From Trifolium pratense (lineage: Eukaryota; Streptophyta; Magnoliopsida; Fabales; Fabaceae): a stretch of DNA of 64,000 nucleotides. The notes under the pieces are model-generated. The model searched no databases. It worked only from the letters and a program-made list of their open reading frames with translations, and was not told the DNA's origin. A program made the translations under genes and the position numbers. This document shows, piece by piece, positions 11,420-22,200 of this stretch (position 1 is the first letter of the stretch; every line of letters starts with the position of its first letter). The stretch covers positions 35,501,362 to 35,565,361 of the forward strand of contig NC_060061.1 of NCBI RefSeq assembly GCF_020283565.1, read 5' to 3'.

Positions 11420-11786
11420 CAGTGGCGGAACAAGGAAAAATTTACTGGGCGGGCCACTAAAAAATTTATGGCATATAATTTATAAGTTCGTATTGAAAAA
11501 AAAAATGTTAACATTTTTTCATGAGCTTATAGCTTAAAGTTTGTATATATAGCTTATGAACTAATATTTTCACTTGCATTTGAACTAATATGTGTACCGA
11601 GTGACTTACAATCATCAATAATAAACTCTAAACTAATATTTTCATTAATATTTGTACTAATATATACGCCGAATAAATTAAAATAATTAATAATACACTT
11701 AAACTCATACTCTATACTTATAAAAAAAAAATTTAGGGATGAGGTGGGTCGTGGCCCAACTCAGCCACCCCATAGTTCCGCTGCTG
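11420..11786. mobile_element. hAT-type non-autonomous element
   Basis: The terminal sequence CAGTGGCGGAAC on the left pairs with GTTCCGCTGCTG on the right. It is flanked by a perfect 8-bp duplication TCTTTAAC (11412-11419 and 11787-11794), the target size of hAT transposons. The interior (367 bp in total) has no ORF. Copy 2 (29040 onward) keeps only its right end. Confidence 0.85.
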
Positions 11787-12471
11787 TCTTTAACCTTTTT
11801 ATATATCGATCTGCAATATAATTATAAACATTAAGTTCAAAAGGGGTGAATTAGAAAAAGTGAAATTTGGGTAAAGTTTTACCGAGGAAGTTAGTCATCA
11901 TTGTTTGCTTAGTATAATTTTGACGATTCATTCATTCCCACATTTATTTTGACGACGGAACAAAAATACACAAGCTTGAAGTTGTCGTTAACACAGATTG
12001 AGCAAAAATAATAACGAGTTTGCCTATTAGTCATCACATATTAACATCATAATTTAAAACCAATTTTTTAATTAGTCTTGAACTACCACCGAACCAACTT
12101 TAACTTTAGCATTTTTAAACACTAGTAATTGAGTATTAATTATTATTATTATTATTATTATTTAAAAAATATGTGTTGTTTCACGTTAATGATGTTGTTG
12201 TTACTACAATTGTCCATACTAAAAAGAACAAAGTTGAGAAATCTAAGAAAACGATTTTAATGTTTTACTTAAAAATTAATAAAGCGGGTGTATATTATTA
12301 GCAACATAGATATATAGTTTAAATGGTAGCTATCAAAGACATTATTGGCATTTTTCGGATTTCATTTTTCTCCACGTTTAATTGGGGAGTCTTGTTATTA
12401 GGTTACTTTACAAGAAAAAAAAAATGTACATTGCTATTTACACCTTTATATTTTTAAGTGTAATTAGTTAC

Positions 12472-13195
12472 TGTTCTGGTAAAAAACAAGGGGGTTTGTA
12501 TTATTGATCAAATGGTGTGATTACACTCAGTTCAATCCCAACAACCCTGGGAGTTTTATATGTCAGAATTCGATCCCTTTACAAATGAGAGTATGGAGCT
12601 ATTTATAGAGCTTCTAGTCTTCTTCTCCAAGCTAGGGTTCCTAAAAATCCGGTCCTTAGCATCTTCTTCGGTGGTATGGCGTGAAAATAGGGATGAGAAC
12701 CTTGGTCTCCAAGCTATGGCAGTTGCGAGAAGTTTATTTCTTCCTTCTTAAGTTAGCGGTTGATACAAGGTAGGAGAAGATATTTCCAGTAACGCAGAAT
12801 CCAACCTTTTTTGGCGTTGTCTTAGAATTGATGGTCGCGCCCTAGCTTCTAATCGCCTGTTTGTGTTTTACTTGCTTTGGGCTTATCATCCTTTTTACTC
12901 TAATTGGGCTTATTGGATATTTTCTTAAGCCCATTGCCCAGTCCACAGCCCCCCAAGCACGAAGTCCAAAGGGATGAAGTGCTTGAGTATGATTCGAATT
13001 TTCCCTCTAAAATTTGTAGCGCGGGAACGGTTTCATCACGTTTCTCCTCACTTTCTGATGCACGATCTCGTTCTCCTATGCCGTATCTATCAACCGTTTC
13101 TCCATTTACTGATGACACGATCGGATATTTCCTCTATAAAATGGATCACTCGATGATAGGATCCGCTCATCACCTTCTCACCTGCTTACCTAACA
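12472..13195 (-). repeat. 3' LTR of Tat element (complete)
   Basis: On the minus strand the LTR reads TGTTAGG...CCAGAACA, giving TGTT/AACA ends (724 bp). It carries a minus-strand TATA box, CTATAAATAG (12599-12608), about 136 bp from the LTR end, suited to the genomic RNA. It also has a plus-strand TATA, TATAAAATGG (13135-13144), pointing at the antisense gene at 13213. Short ORFs inside are chance ORFs. Confidence 0.85.
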
Positions 13196-13206
13196 GTTTT
13201 CTTTCT
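13196..13206 (-). promoter_or_regulatory. Polypurine tract of Tat element
   Basis: On the minus strand, AAGAAAGAAAAC directly abuts the start of the 3' LTR (TGTTAGG). This is the position and composition expected of the plus-strand DNA synthesis primer, and it supports the LTR boundary at 13195. Confidence 0.75.
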
Positions 13207-13212
13207 TACAGT

Positions 13213-13857
13213 ATGTCTCCCAAAAATCCTCCCTTTGAATGTGGTCAATCCCCTGCTTCCCCTGTCATCAAGCGGCTCCGCCGTATGTTGACCCTGAGTA
13301 CGGAGGACTTAATGGACGATTTTGGTGAATTCTCGGAATTTGTCAAGGAGCTTAATGACTATTGCTGGAGGCTGACCAAGGAAGAGAAGCGTTTTCTTGA
13401 TAGTGTGCTGCGTCTAGAGAAGGAGTTAAAAGATAGTGCATCCTTCGTGATTGCTGTGGAGAATGTCAAAGAATGCCATGCCGAAGTTACCGAAGCTGTC
13501 GACAGCCAGATAGAGATCACGAAAGAAACCATGGGTGTGCAGGAGGAAATCTTAGGGATATGCTTCAACGAGGAGCGGAGAGTGGACGATCGTTTGGCGC
13601 TGCTGAACAAGGAGATGAAGCCGCTTGTGAAGAGGAAAAGGGCTCTTCAAGGTGAAATCAGGGACGATGTCACTAAGCTGATTTCTAGGCGTCACTCCCT
13701 GGTGGACCTATTGGGCAAGCAGGACGAACTGAGAGAGGATTTGAAGCCTATTGAAGAAAACATGGTGAAGGCGAAAAGGGTGAAACGAGCGTTGGAGGAG
13801 ATGCATCGTATCGCCGTCGCCGATGCCAGTGAATTGGGAGGTTCCACCATGCCATGA
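13213..13857 (+). CDS. Antisense ORF 1 of Tat element: coiled-coil protein
   Basis: The 214-residue frame opens at ATG 13213, 69 bp after a TATA box located in the LTR. An open frame continues upstream into the LTR (to 12904), but the TATA position favours the internal ATG. The protein is almost wholly charged and helical: residues 25-200 are Glu/Lys/Arg-rich with leucine heptads, and the C-terminus is short (GGSTMP). No catalytic motif is visible. It lies opposite to gag-pol, next to the 3' LTR, and is followed by two more antisense genes. Extra ORFs in this position are known from Tat-type elements; their function is unknown. I do not recognise a named family. Confidence 0.6.
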   Translation: MSPKNPPFECGQSPASPVIKRLRRMLTLSTEDLMDDFGEFSEFVKELNDYCWRLTKEEKRFLDSVLRLEKELKDSASFVIAVENVKECHAEVTEAVDSQIEITKETMGVQEEILGICFNEERRVDDRLALLNKEMKPLVKRKRALQGEIRDDVTKLISRRHSLVDLLGKQDELREDLKPIEENMVKAKRVKRALEEMHRIAVADASELGGSTMP

Positions 13858-14199
13858 AGTTCCTGCTCGCCAACTTTCCCTTTACGCTTTTTTCCTTGCG
13901 TGTTTGTAATTTGTTTTTGCATTTAAGACATTCCTTGTTTGTTCTTCATACCTTTTGCTTTCGTTGTATTTCCCTTTAAGTAATTTGAATTTCAATCTTT
14001 CCTTTTCCGTTATACGCTGCTTTCTATTTCTGCTAGTATCGCCCTCCTCTAAAATCTCCATTAACTTAAATGGGTCAAACATTGACTCCTTGGAAAGATA
14101 AAAATAACGGTTCTCAAGACAGTCAAATCAAAGTAGTTGCGACCGTCCAAGCATTAATTACGACCGTTAATAACGATGTTAGGGTTGGGCAAGATTGGC

Positions 14200-14207
14200 T
14201 ATAAATA
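14200..14207 (+). promoter_or_regulatory. TATA box of antisense ORF 2
   Basis: TATAAATA lies 46 bp before the ATG at 14254, leaving room for a start site about 30 bp downstream and a short 5' leader. No pol-sense feature overlaps it. Confidence 0.6.
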
Positions 14208-14253
14208 TCAACTGTTATTCTCATATTTCATCAACTTGCTTTGAATCTTTATT

Positions 14254-14571
14254 ATGGAAAATAACAATGCAAAAAAACCTGCAACGAGAAGCACCCCGCC
14301 TCAGCGAAGGAAGAAAAGGGTAGAGGTGTCTACATCCAACTCCACTCGCTCCCGAAGGTCTAGGGATGTGAAGAAGGTGGAGGTTATCATTCTTTCCTCG
14401 GATACCTCCGATTCTAGTAGTGGCGACGAGGATTACGTTTCGTTTCTGGAGACCTACGTTCCTCCTGAGCTTCGTGCTCCTTCGTCCAGTGAAGAAGAAG
14501 GGTCCCGGGTCACCGTGGAGTCTAAGAAGACTTTCCCTGGGCCTGCGCGAAAGGATTCGGAGTCTGATTGA
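14254..14571 (+). CDS. Antisense ORF 2 of Tat element: small acidic protein with SIM-like motif
   Basis: A 105-residue protein. The N-terminal 40 residues are basic (QRRKKR, RSRRSR; nuclear-signal-like). Residues 42-50 (VEVIILSSD) form a hydrophobic core followed by Ser and acidic residues, the layout of a SUMO-interacting motif. Residues 60-72 (DYVSFLETYVPPE) follow, then a Ser/Glu-rich tail ending in ESD. The 121-aa antisense ORF of the SIRE element at 48512 has the same motif order, with nine of thirteen residues identical in the second motif. A TATA box (14200) and AATAAA (14638) bracket the ORF. Function unknown; a nuclear SUMO-linked role is inference. Confidence 0.65.
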   Translation: MENNNAKKPATRSTPPQRRKKRVEVSTSNSTRSRRSRDVKKVEVIILSSDTSDSSSGDEDYVSFLETYVPPELRAPSSSEEEGSRVTVESKKTFPGPARKDSESD

Positions 14572-14637
14572 TAGGATTTTAGGATTTTTCCCTGTAGCCT
14601 TGATTTCGCCTCGTTGTACTTTTTATTTGCTGCTAAT

Positions 14638-14643
14638 AATAAA
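14638..14643 (+). terminator. Poly(A) signal for antisense ORF 2
   Basis: AATAAA occurs 67 bp after the stop codon of the 105-aa ORF, in the sense of that ORF. With the TATA box it defines a compact antisense transcription unit of about 450 bp. Confidence 0.5.
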
Positions 14644-15004
14644 GATTTCTTTTCTTGCCTTGAGCGGAATGCCTTACTTTATGTTTTGTATTTGCTTTAT
14701 TTTATGTCTTGCTTCTCCTTGATTCTTGGCTTTTTCCCATTGGGCGTTGTTTTGGATATCTTTGTCGCGTCCCCAAGGCGAATCAAACTTTTTCGGCGAG
14801 ATAATTTGTCCTGGCGTGGCCCTTCCTTTAAGGCGTTATAGTTAGTCACCTCGCCTATAGGCGTTGTAATTAAATATCTGACGATAAATCTTCTATGATT
14901 TACTCTTGGGATGTGCGCTTTGACACGTACGCGATCTGACGACTCACATGACAGCTACACGTTCGAACCTTACAACTTCAAATTGACTGTTCGGAACAAA
15001 GTCT

Positions 15005-15012
15005 TATAAATA
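15005..15012 (+). promoter_or_regulatory. TATA box of antisense ORF 3
   Basis: TATAAATA lies about 258 bp before the ATG at 15263. The leader could contain a small intron (donor AAG/GTATTT near 15176, acceptor ATTAG near 15252), which is a weak inference. Confidence 0.5.
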
Positions 15013-15262
15013 AGGGTTTTGTTCTTTCTTTTTCCTTTACTTTTTCTGCCAAATTTCCTACTCCCATTCCGATCCAGTTTACGCTTTCTTCTTCATTCTC
15101 TTGATAAAGGTTTTCAACGGTCTTCGCTTTAAGACGACTTATCTCCCTGCTTCGAGGTCTTCATCCGTTTCATAAGGTATTTCACTTCATACCTTTTCTC
15201 TTTTCGTTAGTTAGGTCTGTTCTGAGTAGGAACCCTAATTTCTCTAATTAGGTTTAGAACGA

Positions 15263-17375
15263 ATGGTTATTTTGAGGGAGTTAGGTGAGGATGAGGGGAG
15301 AGTTCCTATTTCTTCTCCTAGTTATCTCGAGTGGGCGCAACAGGTTCACGCCCACTATACTAGGGCTAACGGCGTTCTTAATAGCCGGGGGTTTTATTCG
15401 GAATTGTGGGGTTTTGATGTTGGGAGTAGTAGTAGTGATAGCGATAGCAGTAGTGATAGTAGTAATGACAGTGATTGTGTCATAATCTCCCCTTCCTCTT
15501 TCACAGGAAAGCGGAAGAATCCTTGTCGAGATCTGGTCGTTGCTGATTACACTCCCGTCACCATGGAAGTTCCTTCGAAGTATACTAGCGCGGAAATGGT
15601 GAGGAGCTTTAGGAAAGCCGTCAAACTTTCTAACTCTCGGCATGAAGATACTATTATTACAGAGCCTGTCAGAGAGGACGAGTTTGTATTCTCTAAAAAT
15701 GACAAGCCGCCGCATTACTTCTACCTTTACACTGGCGTGATCCAACCCCTCAATATTTGGCTGCCTTTTACCCCTTTTGAGGCGGAGATGTTGAAGGTTC
15801 TTAACGTCGCCCCTACCCAACTTCATCCCAATAGTTGGGCCTTTGTCAAAGCCTTCGAGGTGATGTGCTCAGGTTTCGAACTGGAGCCCTCACTTGGCGT
15901 CTTTTTCTCCTTCTACCATATTAAAAACTTGAAACCCCAAGCTTTAGTCTCCCTTAGCAGTCAACCTAACCGCCGCCTCCTAAGTTTGTACGCTTCCAAC
16001 TTCAAGAACTTTAAAAACTCTTTCTTCCGGGTTCGCTGTGGCGACCAACTCCCGGATTTGATGTATGATGAAGTAGAAGATCCTCTATTTCCCTTCTACT
16101 GGACCAATAACCCTAGGCTTATCAAGGGAGCCGTTTTTGAGGCATTGAGTGATTTTGAACAAGATACCGTCAACTTTCTTGACTCCTACGCTCTTATGGA
16201 TACCGCTGATATCCTTAGATGTGAGGGTAACAGTGAAGCTTTGACAGAGTATTTACGTAAGTGACGAACTTGGCATACATGTATATTTCTTTTTATTTTA
16301 GTGTTGATCTCGCCTTATTACTAACCTGTTTTTTTTTTTTCTTTTTACTTTTGCAGAGAGAATGAGGACTATCTCTAATGAGGAGAGACTGGCATTCTTG
16401 GCTAAGGCTCGCCAGCAAAAAGCCAACCCTGTTGTCGCCGTGATTGACCCACTGAAAAAGCTGCAAGTGGAGGAAGCTGCTATGAAGGAAGGACGGAGCA
16501 AGAAGAAGCATGAGGGGCGTATCCGTGTCGAGATCCCGGGAAAAACGGTTCCTGGGGCAGAGGAGAACGAGGGTGTCGCTCCTCCTCCTCCCAAAAAACA
16601 GAGGGTCGAGAGTACTACTCAAACGGTCAAGGACGCCTCCAAAGGCAAAGGCGTGGCTTCTAGTTCTTCTCAGCCTCCCTCTCAAGATGCTGAAACCGCT
16701 GCGCCCCTTTCCTGGAGCTCCTTCGATCCTCTGGAGTTTATTGAGAGAGGAGTAACCATGGTGGGCGACATGACTCGCTTCACCGACACTTCGACGGAAG
16801 ACCTAAGGAAGAAGGCCTTAGAGTATGAAGTCAAGGGTACTCTTCTTAATTATCTACTGACAAACCGCCAAGAGCAAGAGGTTCTAGAGGCGAGGCGAAA
16901 GGTGAAGCTGGTTGATGATAATCTTGCTGACATTGAGAAGAGGTATTCCGAGACTAAGGCAAAGCTGGAAGGCGACATTAAGAAGCTGAAAGAAGAACGG
17001 GAGGGCGAGGCAGAGAGGTTGAAGAAGGAATATGAGGATAAGCTGGCGAAGGTGAAGGAAAGTTATGCCGCCTCCGAGACCAAGCTGAAAGAGAATGCTG
17101 CTGCTCAAGATGAGGTGATTTCTAAGCTTTCTGAAGAGAACGATGCAGCGGTGTTCTCCGTGGGGACCTTGGGCGAAGAGAAGGAGAGGTTGGAGACTGA
17201 CGTGAAGGAGCTTCAGCTGTATGCTGCCAACCAGTATGAGGAAGGTTTCGCCTATGCCCTTGAGCAAGTCAAGCTTCTTTTCCCCGACCTCGACGCCAAG
17301 CGCTTAGCTGAAGCTGATGCGATGAACCAGATTATTGACGGAAAGCTTGTTCCCTATGTACCTCCCAGTGAATGA
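15263..17375 (+). CDS. Antisense ORF 3 of Tat element: putative gypsy-type transposon protein, spliced
   Basis: Exon 1 is 15263-16256 and exon 2 is 16357-17375. The 100-bp intron has donor C/GTAAGT and acceptor TTTTGCAG, and the join keeps one frame, giving about 670 aa. Residues 57-72 are a Ser/Asp run leading to a CVIIS core (SIM-like). Residues about 135-325 carry the signature of the plant 'putative gypsy type transposon' family (PF04195): PPHYFYLY, NVAPTQLHPNSWAFVKAF and FYWTNNPR. Exon 2 adds a basic low-complexity segment, then a long Glu/Lys coiled coil. Without splicing, exon 1 would end two codons later at a TGA. It lies antisense downstream of pol. The family's molecular function is not established; the name does not imply a proven transposase. 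Confidence 0.75.
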
Positions 17376-18234
17376 TATGACTTTGTTTGTAATGATTTTT
17401 GTTCTCGCCCTTCTGTGGTTTTTTGTAACTATTTTGTACGCCCTCTTGTGGCTTTGAACAATTTGCCCCTTGGCTGGGTCCTTTATAAATTCCTTTATTC
17501 GCCTGATTTTCTTTTCTTCATAACTTTATGAATTATTTTTGCATTACGTTATGATGTAACGCCTTCTGTTGTTCTCGTCTAGAAAACTTTGTCCTTGCAC
17601 CTGTGACATCTTCAACTTTCTATAATAATTGTAAATTGGTACAAATAACTTTATACCTGTTGACTTTTGGCGTTATAATGAATCGCCCGCTTTGGTTGTG
17701 TACAAGCTTCTTCTGGCGGTGTTGATAATCTCGCCCTTTTCTTTGCTGTATCTTTTTCTGACGTACCCAACTCGTAAGACTTACAGGTAACGCCAAGGCC
17801 TTTCAACCTTTTTAATTTTGCTTTTTCTGACGTACCCAACTCGTAAGACTTACAGGTAACGCCAAGGCCTTTCAACCTTTTTAATTTTGCTTTTTCTGAC
17901 GTACCCAACTCGTAAGACTTACAGGTAACGCCAAGGCCTTTCAACCTTTTTAATTTTGCTTTTTCTGACGTACCCAACTCGTAAGACTTACAGGTAACGC
18001 CAAGGCCTTTCAACCTTTTTAATTTTGCTTTTTCTGACGTACCCAACTCGTAAGACTTACAGGTAACGCCAAGGCACTGTAACCCTTGTTAATTTTGCTT
18101 TTTCTGACGTACCCAACTCGTAAGACTTACAGGTAACGCCAAGGCCTTTCAACCTTTTTAATTTTGCTTTTTCTGACGTACCCAACTCGTAAGACTTACA
18201 GGTAACGCCAAGGCACTGTAACCCTTGTTTAATA

Positions 18235-18265
<31 letters not shown>

Positions 18266-18781
18266 GACGTACCCAACTCGTAGGTGATGCCAAGGCACTG
18301 TAACCCTTGTTTAATAAAACTTTTTTTTTTCTGACGTACCCAACTCGTAGGTGACGCCAAGGCACTGTAACCCTTGTTTAATAATCATTATATTTTTTTT
18401 TTTCTGACGTACCCAACTCGTAGGTGACGCCAAGGCACTGTAACCCTTGTTTTTGGTTCAGCGCTCACATCTGAGTTGATCTTTAAATAAAGATTCAGAG
18501 CTCAAGTTTGAGATAACCATTTTTGTTGGTTCAGAGCCCGTAACTTAATCAGGTTGACCTTTATTGACGCAAATATTTCGGGATATGCAGGAAGATATAA
18601 ACTACTAGAATTTTGAAATTCAATGAGCCTCGATAAAAACCCCCGTTGAAACAGGGGAAAAGAGTGTCTCATTGTTTTTTATTCATTTATGAAAACGGTT
18701 CTTATACATCATTTAAAAATATTGCTAAAAGAAGAGAAATGGTTTTACTTATTCTTCCACCGATAAAGTGATGCTCCGTGA
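17376..18781. other. Non-coding 3' region of Tat element
   Basis: The interval between the end of antisense ORF 3 and the integrase C-terminus on the other strand. Apart from the 69-bp array at 17755-18450 I see no gene. The open frames across the array (for example 17651-18046 minus) exist only because 69 is divisible by three. Confidence 0.7.
17755..18450. repeat. 69-bp tandem array, about ten units
   Basis: The anchor CTGACGTACCCAACTCG recurs with its 'acgtaccc' at 17761, 17830, 17899, 17968, 18037, 18107, 18176, 18267, 18334 and 18407. The first units are near-identical at 69 bp. Later ones lose the 'taagacttaca' segment and carry variable poly-T. Such arrays in the 3' region of Tat/Ogre elements are a known source of satellite DNA. 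Confidence 0.92.
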
Positions 18782-19289
18782 TCAGCTATAGTAGAACTTT
18801 AGGTTTGCTACGTTCCATGTCCTTGGGAGGATTTTTCCTTCCATGGTCTCTAGGCGATATGCTCCTCCTTCGAAAGCTTCTTGCACCCGAAAGGGGCCTT
18901 CCCAGTTTGCTGCGAACTTTCCTCCTTTATCCTTTCCCATAGGTCTTTTCAGCACCAGGTCGCCTTCTTGAAAACTCCTTTGTTTGACTCTCGTATTATA
19001 ACGCCTAGCGGCTCTTTGCTTTATGGCGAATTCCCTGAAATGCGCTCTTTCTCTTCTTTCCTCGATCATGTCTAGGTTCTCTTCCAAAGCTCTGTCGTTC
19101 TCTTCCTGCGTCGTGGTTTCTCTGCGCCAACTAGGAGGATTTATTTCCACCGGGATCATCGCGTCCGAACCATAGACCATTGTAAATGGCGCTTCTCCTG
19201 TCGAGGATTGGGGAGTGGTGTGATACGACCAGAGGATGGGTGAGATGTGGGCTACCCAAGCTTCGCCCTTACTATCTAGCCTCTTTTTA
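18782..19289 (-). pseudogene. Integrase C-terminal part of Tat pol, frameshifted off
   Basis: This frame continues the polyprotein after the break at 19276-19290. It encodes the usual C-terminal integrase tail: MVYGSDAMIPVEI, a helical spacer, then FQEGDLVLKR and a WEGPFRV segment (chromo-like SH3 fold). The offset is explained by one base missing from the A-run on the minus strand (about 19284-19289). It ends at 18782. Confidence 0.8.
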
Positions 19290-22200
19290 AGGCTCTTAGT
19301 ATCACCTTATTCGCTGACTCTGCTTGTCCATTAGCTTGTGGATGCTCTACTGATATAAAGGTGTTTTTGATTCCTTTGCTTCGACAGAACTCTACGACCT
19401 TTTCGCTGGCGAACTGTGTACCGTTGTCGGATACGATGTATTTGGGCAATCCAAATCTGCAGATGATTTTCTTCCAATAAAAGATTTTCACCTGTTCCGC
19501 CGAGATGCTGGACATCGGTTCTGCTTCAATCCATTTTGTAAAGTAGTCTACGGCGACGATGATCCATCGCGCTTGTTTATAGCCAACCGGGAATGGACCA
19601 ACGATATCTACACCCCACATGAAAAAGGGCCAAGGGGATAATACTGACTTTAGTGGCTCCCCCGGAACGTGATGCAGGTTGGCGTGTCTTTGACATTTGT
19701 CACAGCTTCTTACATACATGGCGGTATCATCATGTATATCTGGCCAATAAAATCCTGCTCTCAATATCTTTCCTGCTAATGCTCTTGAGCCGATATGACT
19801 ACCACATGATCCTTCGTGTACTTCAGTCATGATGCGCTTGGCTTCTTCAGTACTGACGCATAAAAGGAGGGGGGACGCGAATCCCCTCTTATATAGCTTA
19901 TCCCCTATCATTGAATACCATGCCGCCATTCTCCTCAATTTAAAAGCCTTTTCCCTTTCTTTCGGGAGCTCATCCTTTTGGAGGTACCGGATAATGGGCG
20001 ATCTCCAGTCTTCTTCTTCTATTACCATCATTACCTCTTCCCCATTGATGCTGGGAGTTTTTATGGTTTCTTGGATAACGGTTCTATGGCTTCCTGGTTT
20101 TTTGGTGCTCGCCAGCTTTGACAATAGATCTGCTCTCATGTTTTGTTCGCGGGGAACGTAAACTAATTCGAACGAATCGAAATGCTTAGCTAGGTTTTGC
20201 ACCTTCTCCACGTATTTGATTAACTGCGGCTCCTTCGTTTGAAACTTCCCTGATACTTGGTTGGTTACCAGTTGGGAATCACTCATGGCCTTTAGCTCTT
20301 TTACCTCCATATCGCTTGCCAACTTCATTCCTGCTATCAAAGCCTCGTATTCCGCTTGGTTGTTGCTAGCTTTGAAGGCGAAACGTAGTGATTGTTCTAT
20401 CATCACGCCATCCGGTCCTTCCAGTACTATTCCGGCTCCACTTCCTCGCACATTGGAGGCCCCGTCAACTGAGAGTGTCCAAAACGCCGTTTTCTCTGTT
20501 GTTGGCGGAGTAGACATCTCCAATACAAAATCAGCTAGTCTTTGTGACTTAATGGCCCCTCTAGGTGAGAAAGTGATGTCAAATTCTGATAATTCCACGG
20601 ACCACGCCACCATCCTTCCTGCCAAGTCTGGCTTTCGGAGGACGTTCTTGATAGGGTAATCCGTTTTGACAACTACCTGGTGGCTTTGAAAATACTGCCT
20701 TAACTTTCTGGCTGTGACAACTACCGCGAGAGATAACCTCTCTATTCTTTGATACCTTGTTTCTGCTCCCCTTAAGGTTCTACTTACAAAATATATAGGT
20801 TTTTCTTCGCCCTCTATTTCTTGAACTAGAGCTGAACTCAAAGCTCTATCCGAAACTGCGAGATATAGGTAGAGGGTGTTACCTGGTAATGGGCGTGTCA
20901 AGATGGGCGGTGATGCCAGGAACTCTTTTAGTTGTTTGAAGGCCTCTTCGCATTCTGGCATCCAGGAAAATCTCTCATTTTTCCTAAGAGATGCGAAGAA
21001 GTGGAAACCCTTTTCGCCCGCACATGATAGGAATCTGGATAGTGCCGCTATTCTGCCTGTCAAGGTCTGTACTTCTTTCACGGATGTAGGACTCCTCATG
21101 TCTATGATGGCTTGGCATTTCTCGGGGTTAGCCTCTATTCCTCTGCTGGTGAGCATAAATCCTAAGAATTTTCCGGCTTGTACTCCAAAGGAACACTTCG
21201 CTGGGTTTAGTCTCATGTTGTACTTTCTTACTGATCCCATGATGTCCAGTAGATCATCATCATGGCGACTTCCCTCGGAAGTTTTTACTACCATGTCGTC
21301 GATATATACCTCTAAATTCTTCCCTATTTGCTCAGCAAAGACCCTGTCCATCAACCTTTGGTATGTTGCTCCCGCATTCTTCAATCCAAAAGGCATGACG
21401 TTGTAGAAATAGTTGCAGGTATTCGACATGAAGGCTGTATGGCAGGCGTCGGAGGGGTTCATCTTTATTTGATTGTATCCGGAGTAGGCGTCCATAAAAC
21501 TCAGCATCTTGCAACCCGAGGCGCCATCAATTAACCTGTCTATGTTAGGTAGGGGATATGGATCTTTGGGACATGCCTTGTTTAAGTCTGTGAAGTCCAC
21601 GCACATTCTCCACTTCCCGTTGGCCTTTTTCACCATTACGACATTTGCCAACCATGAGGGGTATTTTATTTCTTCGATGAATCCTGCTTCCTTTAGTTTC
21701 TCTACTTCCTCTGCTATAACGACTCGTCTTTCTTCTCCCACCTTCCTTTTTCTTTGGGAAACTGGTTTTGTGCTGGGTGATATTGAGAGTTTATGTGTTA
21801 TCACCCCTTCGTCAATCCCTGGCATATCTGAAGGTTTCCATGCGAATAGGTCGGCGTTATCCTTCAAGATTTTGATGATTCGTCTCCTCTCCTCGCTGGG
21901 CAAGGCTGTTCCCAAGCTAGTTGTCTGGTGTGGGTGATCGCCAATTTGAACCTGCTCCAGGTCTTCTATAGGACTTACCCTCCGATCTTGAAATTCTTCC
22001 CTCGGATCCATGTCTGCGCTCTCTATGATGTTTATGCCGCCTGGAATTGCGGCTTGTCTTCTTTCGAATTTCCCGCTTGCGCTGGAAGTTCGGTGTCGTA
22101 TCTTTAAGCTAGACTCGTAGCATTTCTTGGCGAGGAGTTGGTCGCCCCTTACTGTTCCTACTCCCCCATTCTCAAGGGGGTATTTTATTGCTAGGTATAG

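Noticed and set aside
12560..12751. 63-aa ORF repeated at 24092-24283
   Set aside because: It lies wholly inside the two Tat LTRs and is duplicated only because the LTRs are.
17651..18365. Repetitive protein with a GTSEKAKLKRLKGLG unit on the minus strand
   Set aside because: It is the 69-bp non-coding array read in one frame; the period is a multiple of three, units later break the frame and no start context or promoter is present.
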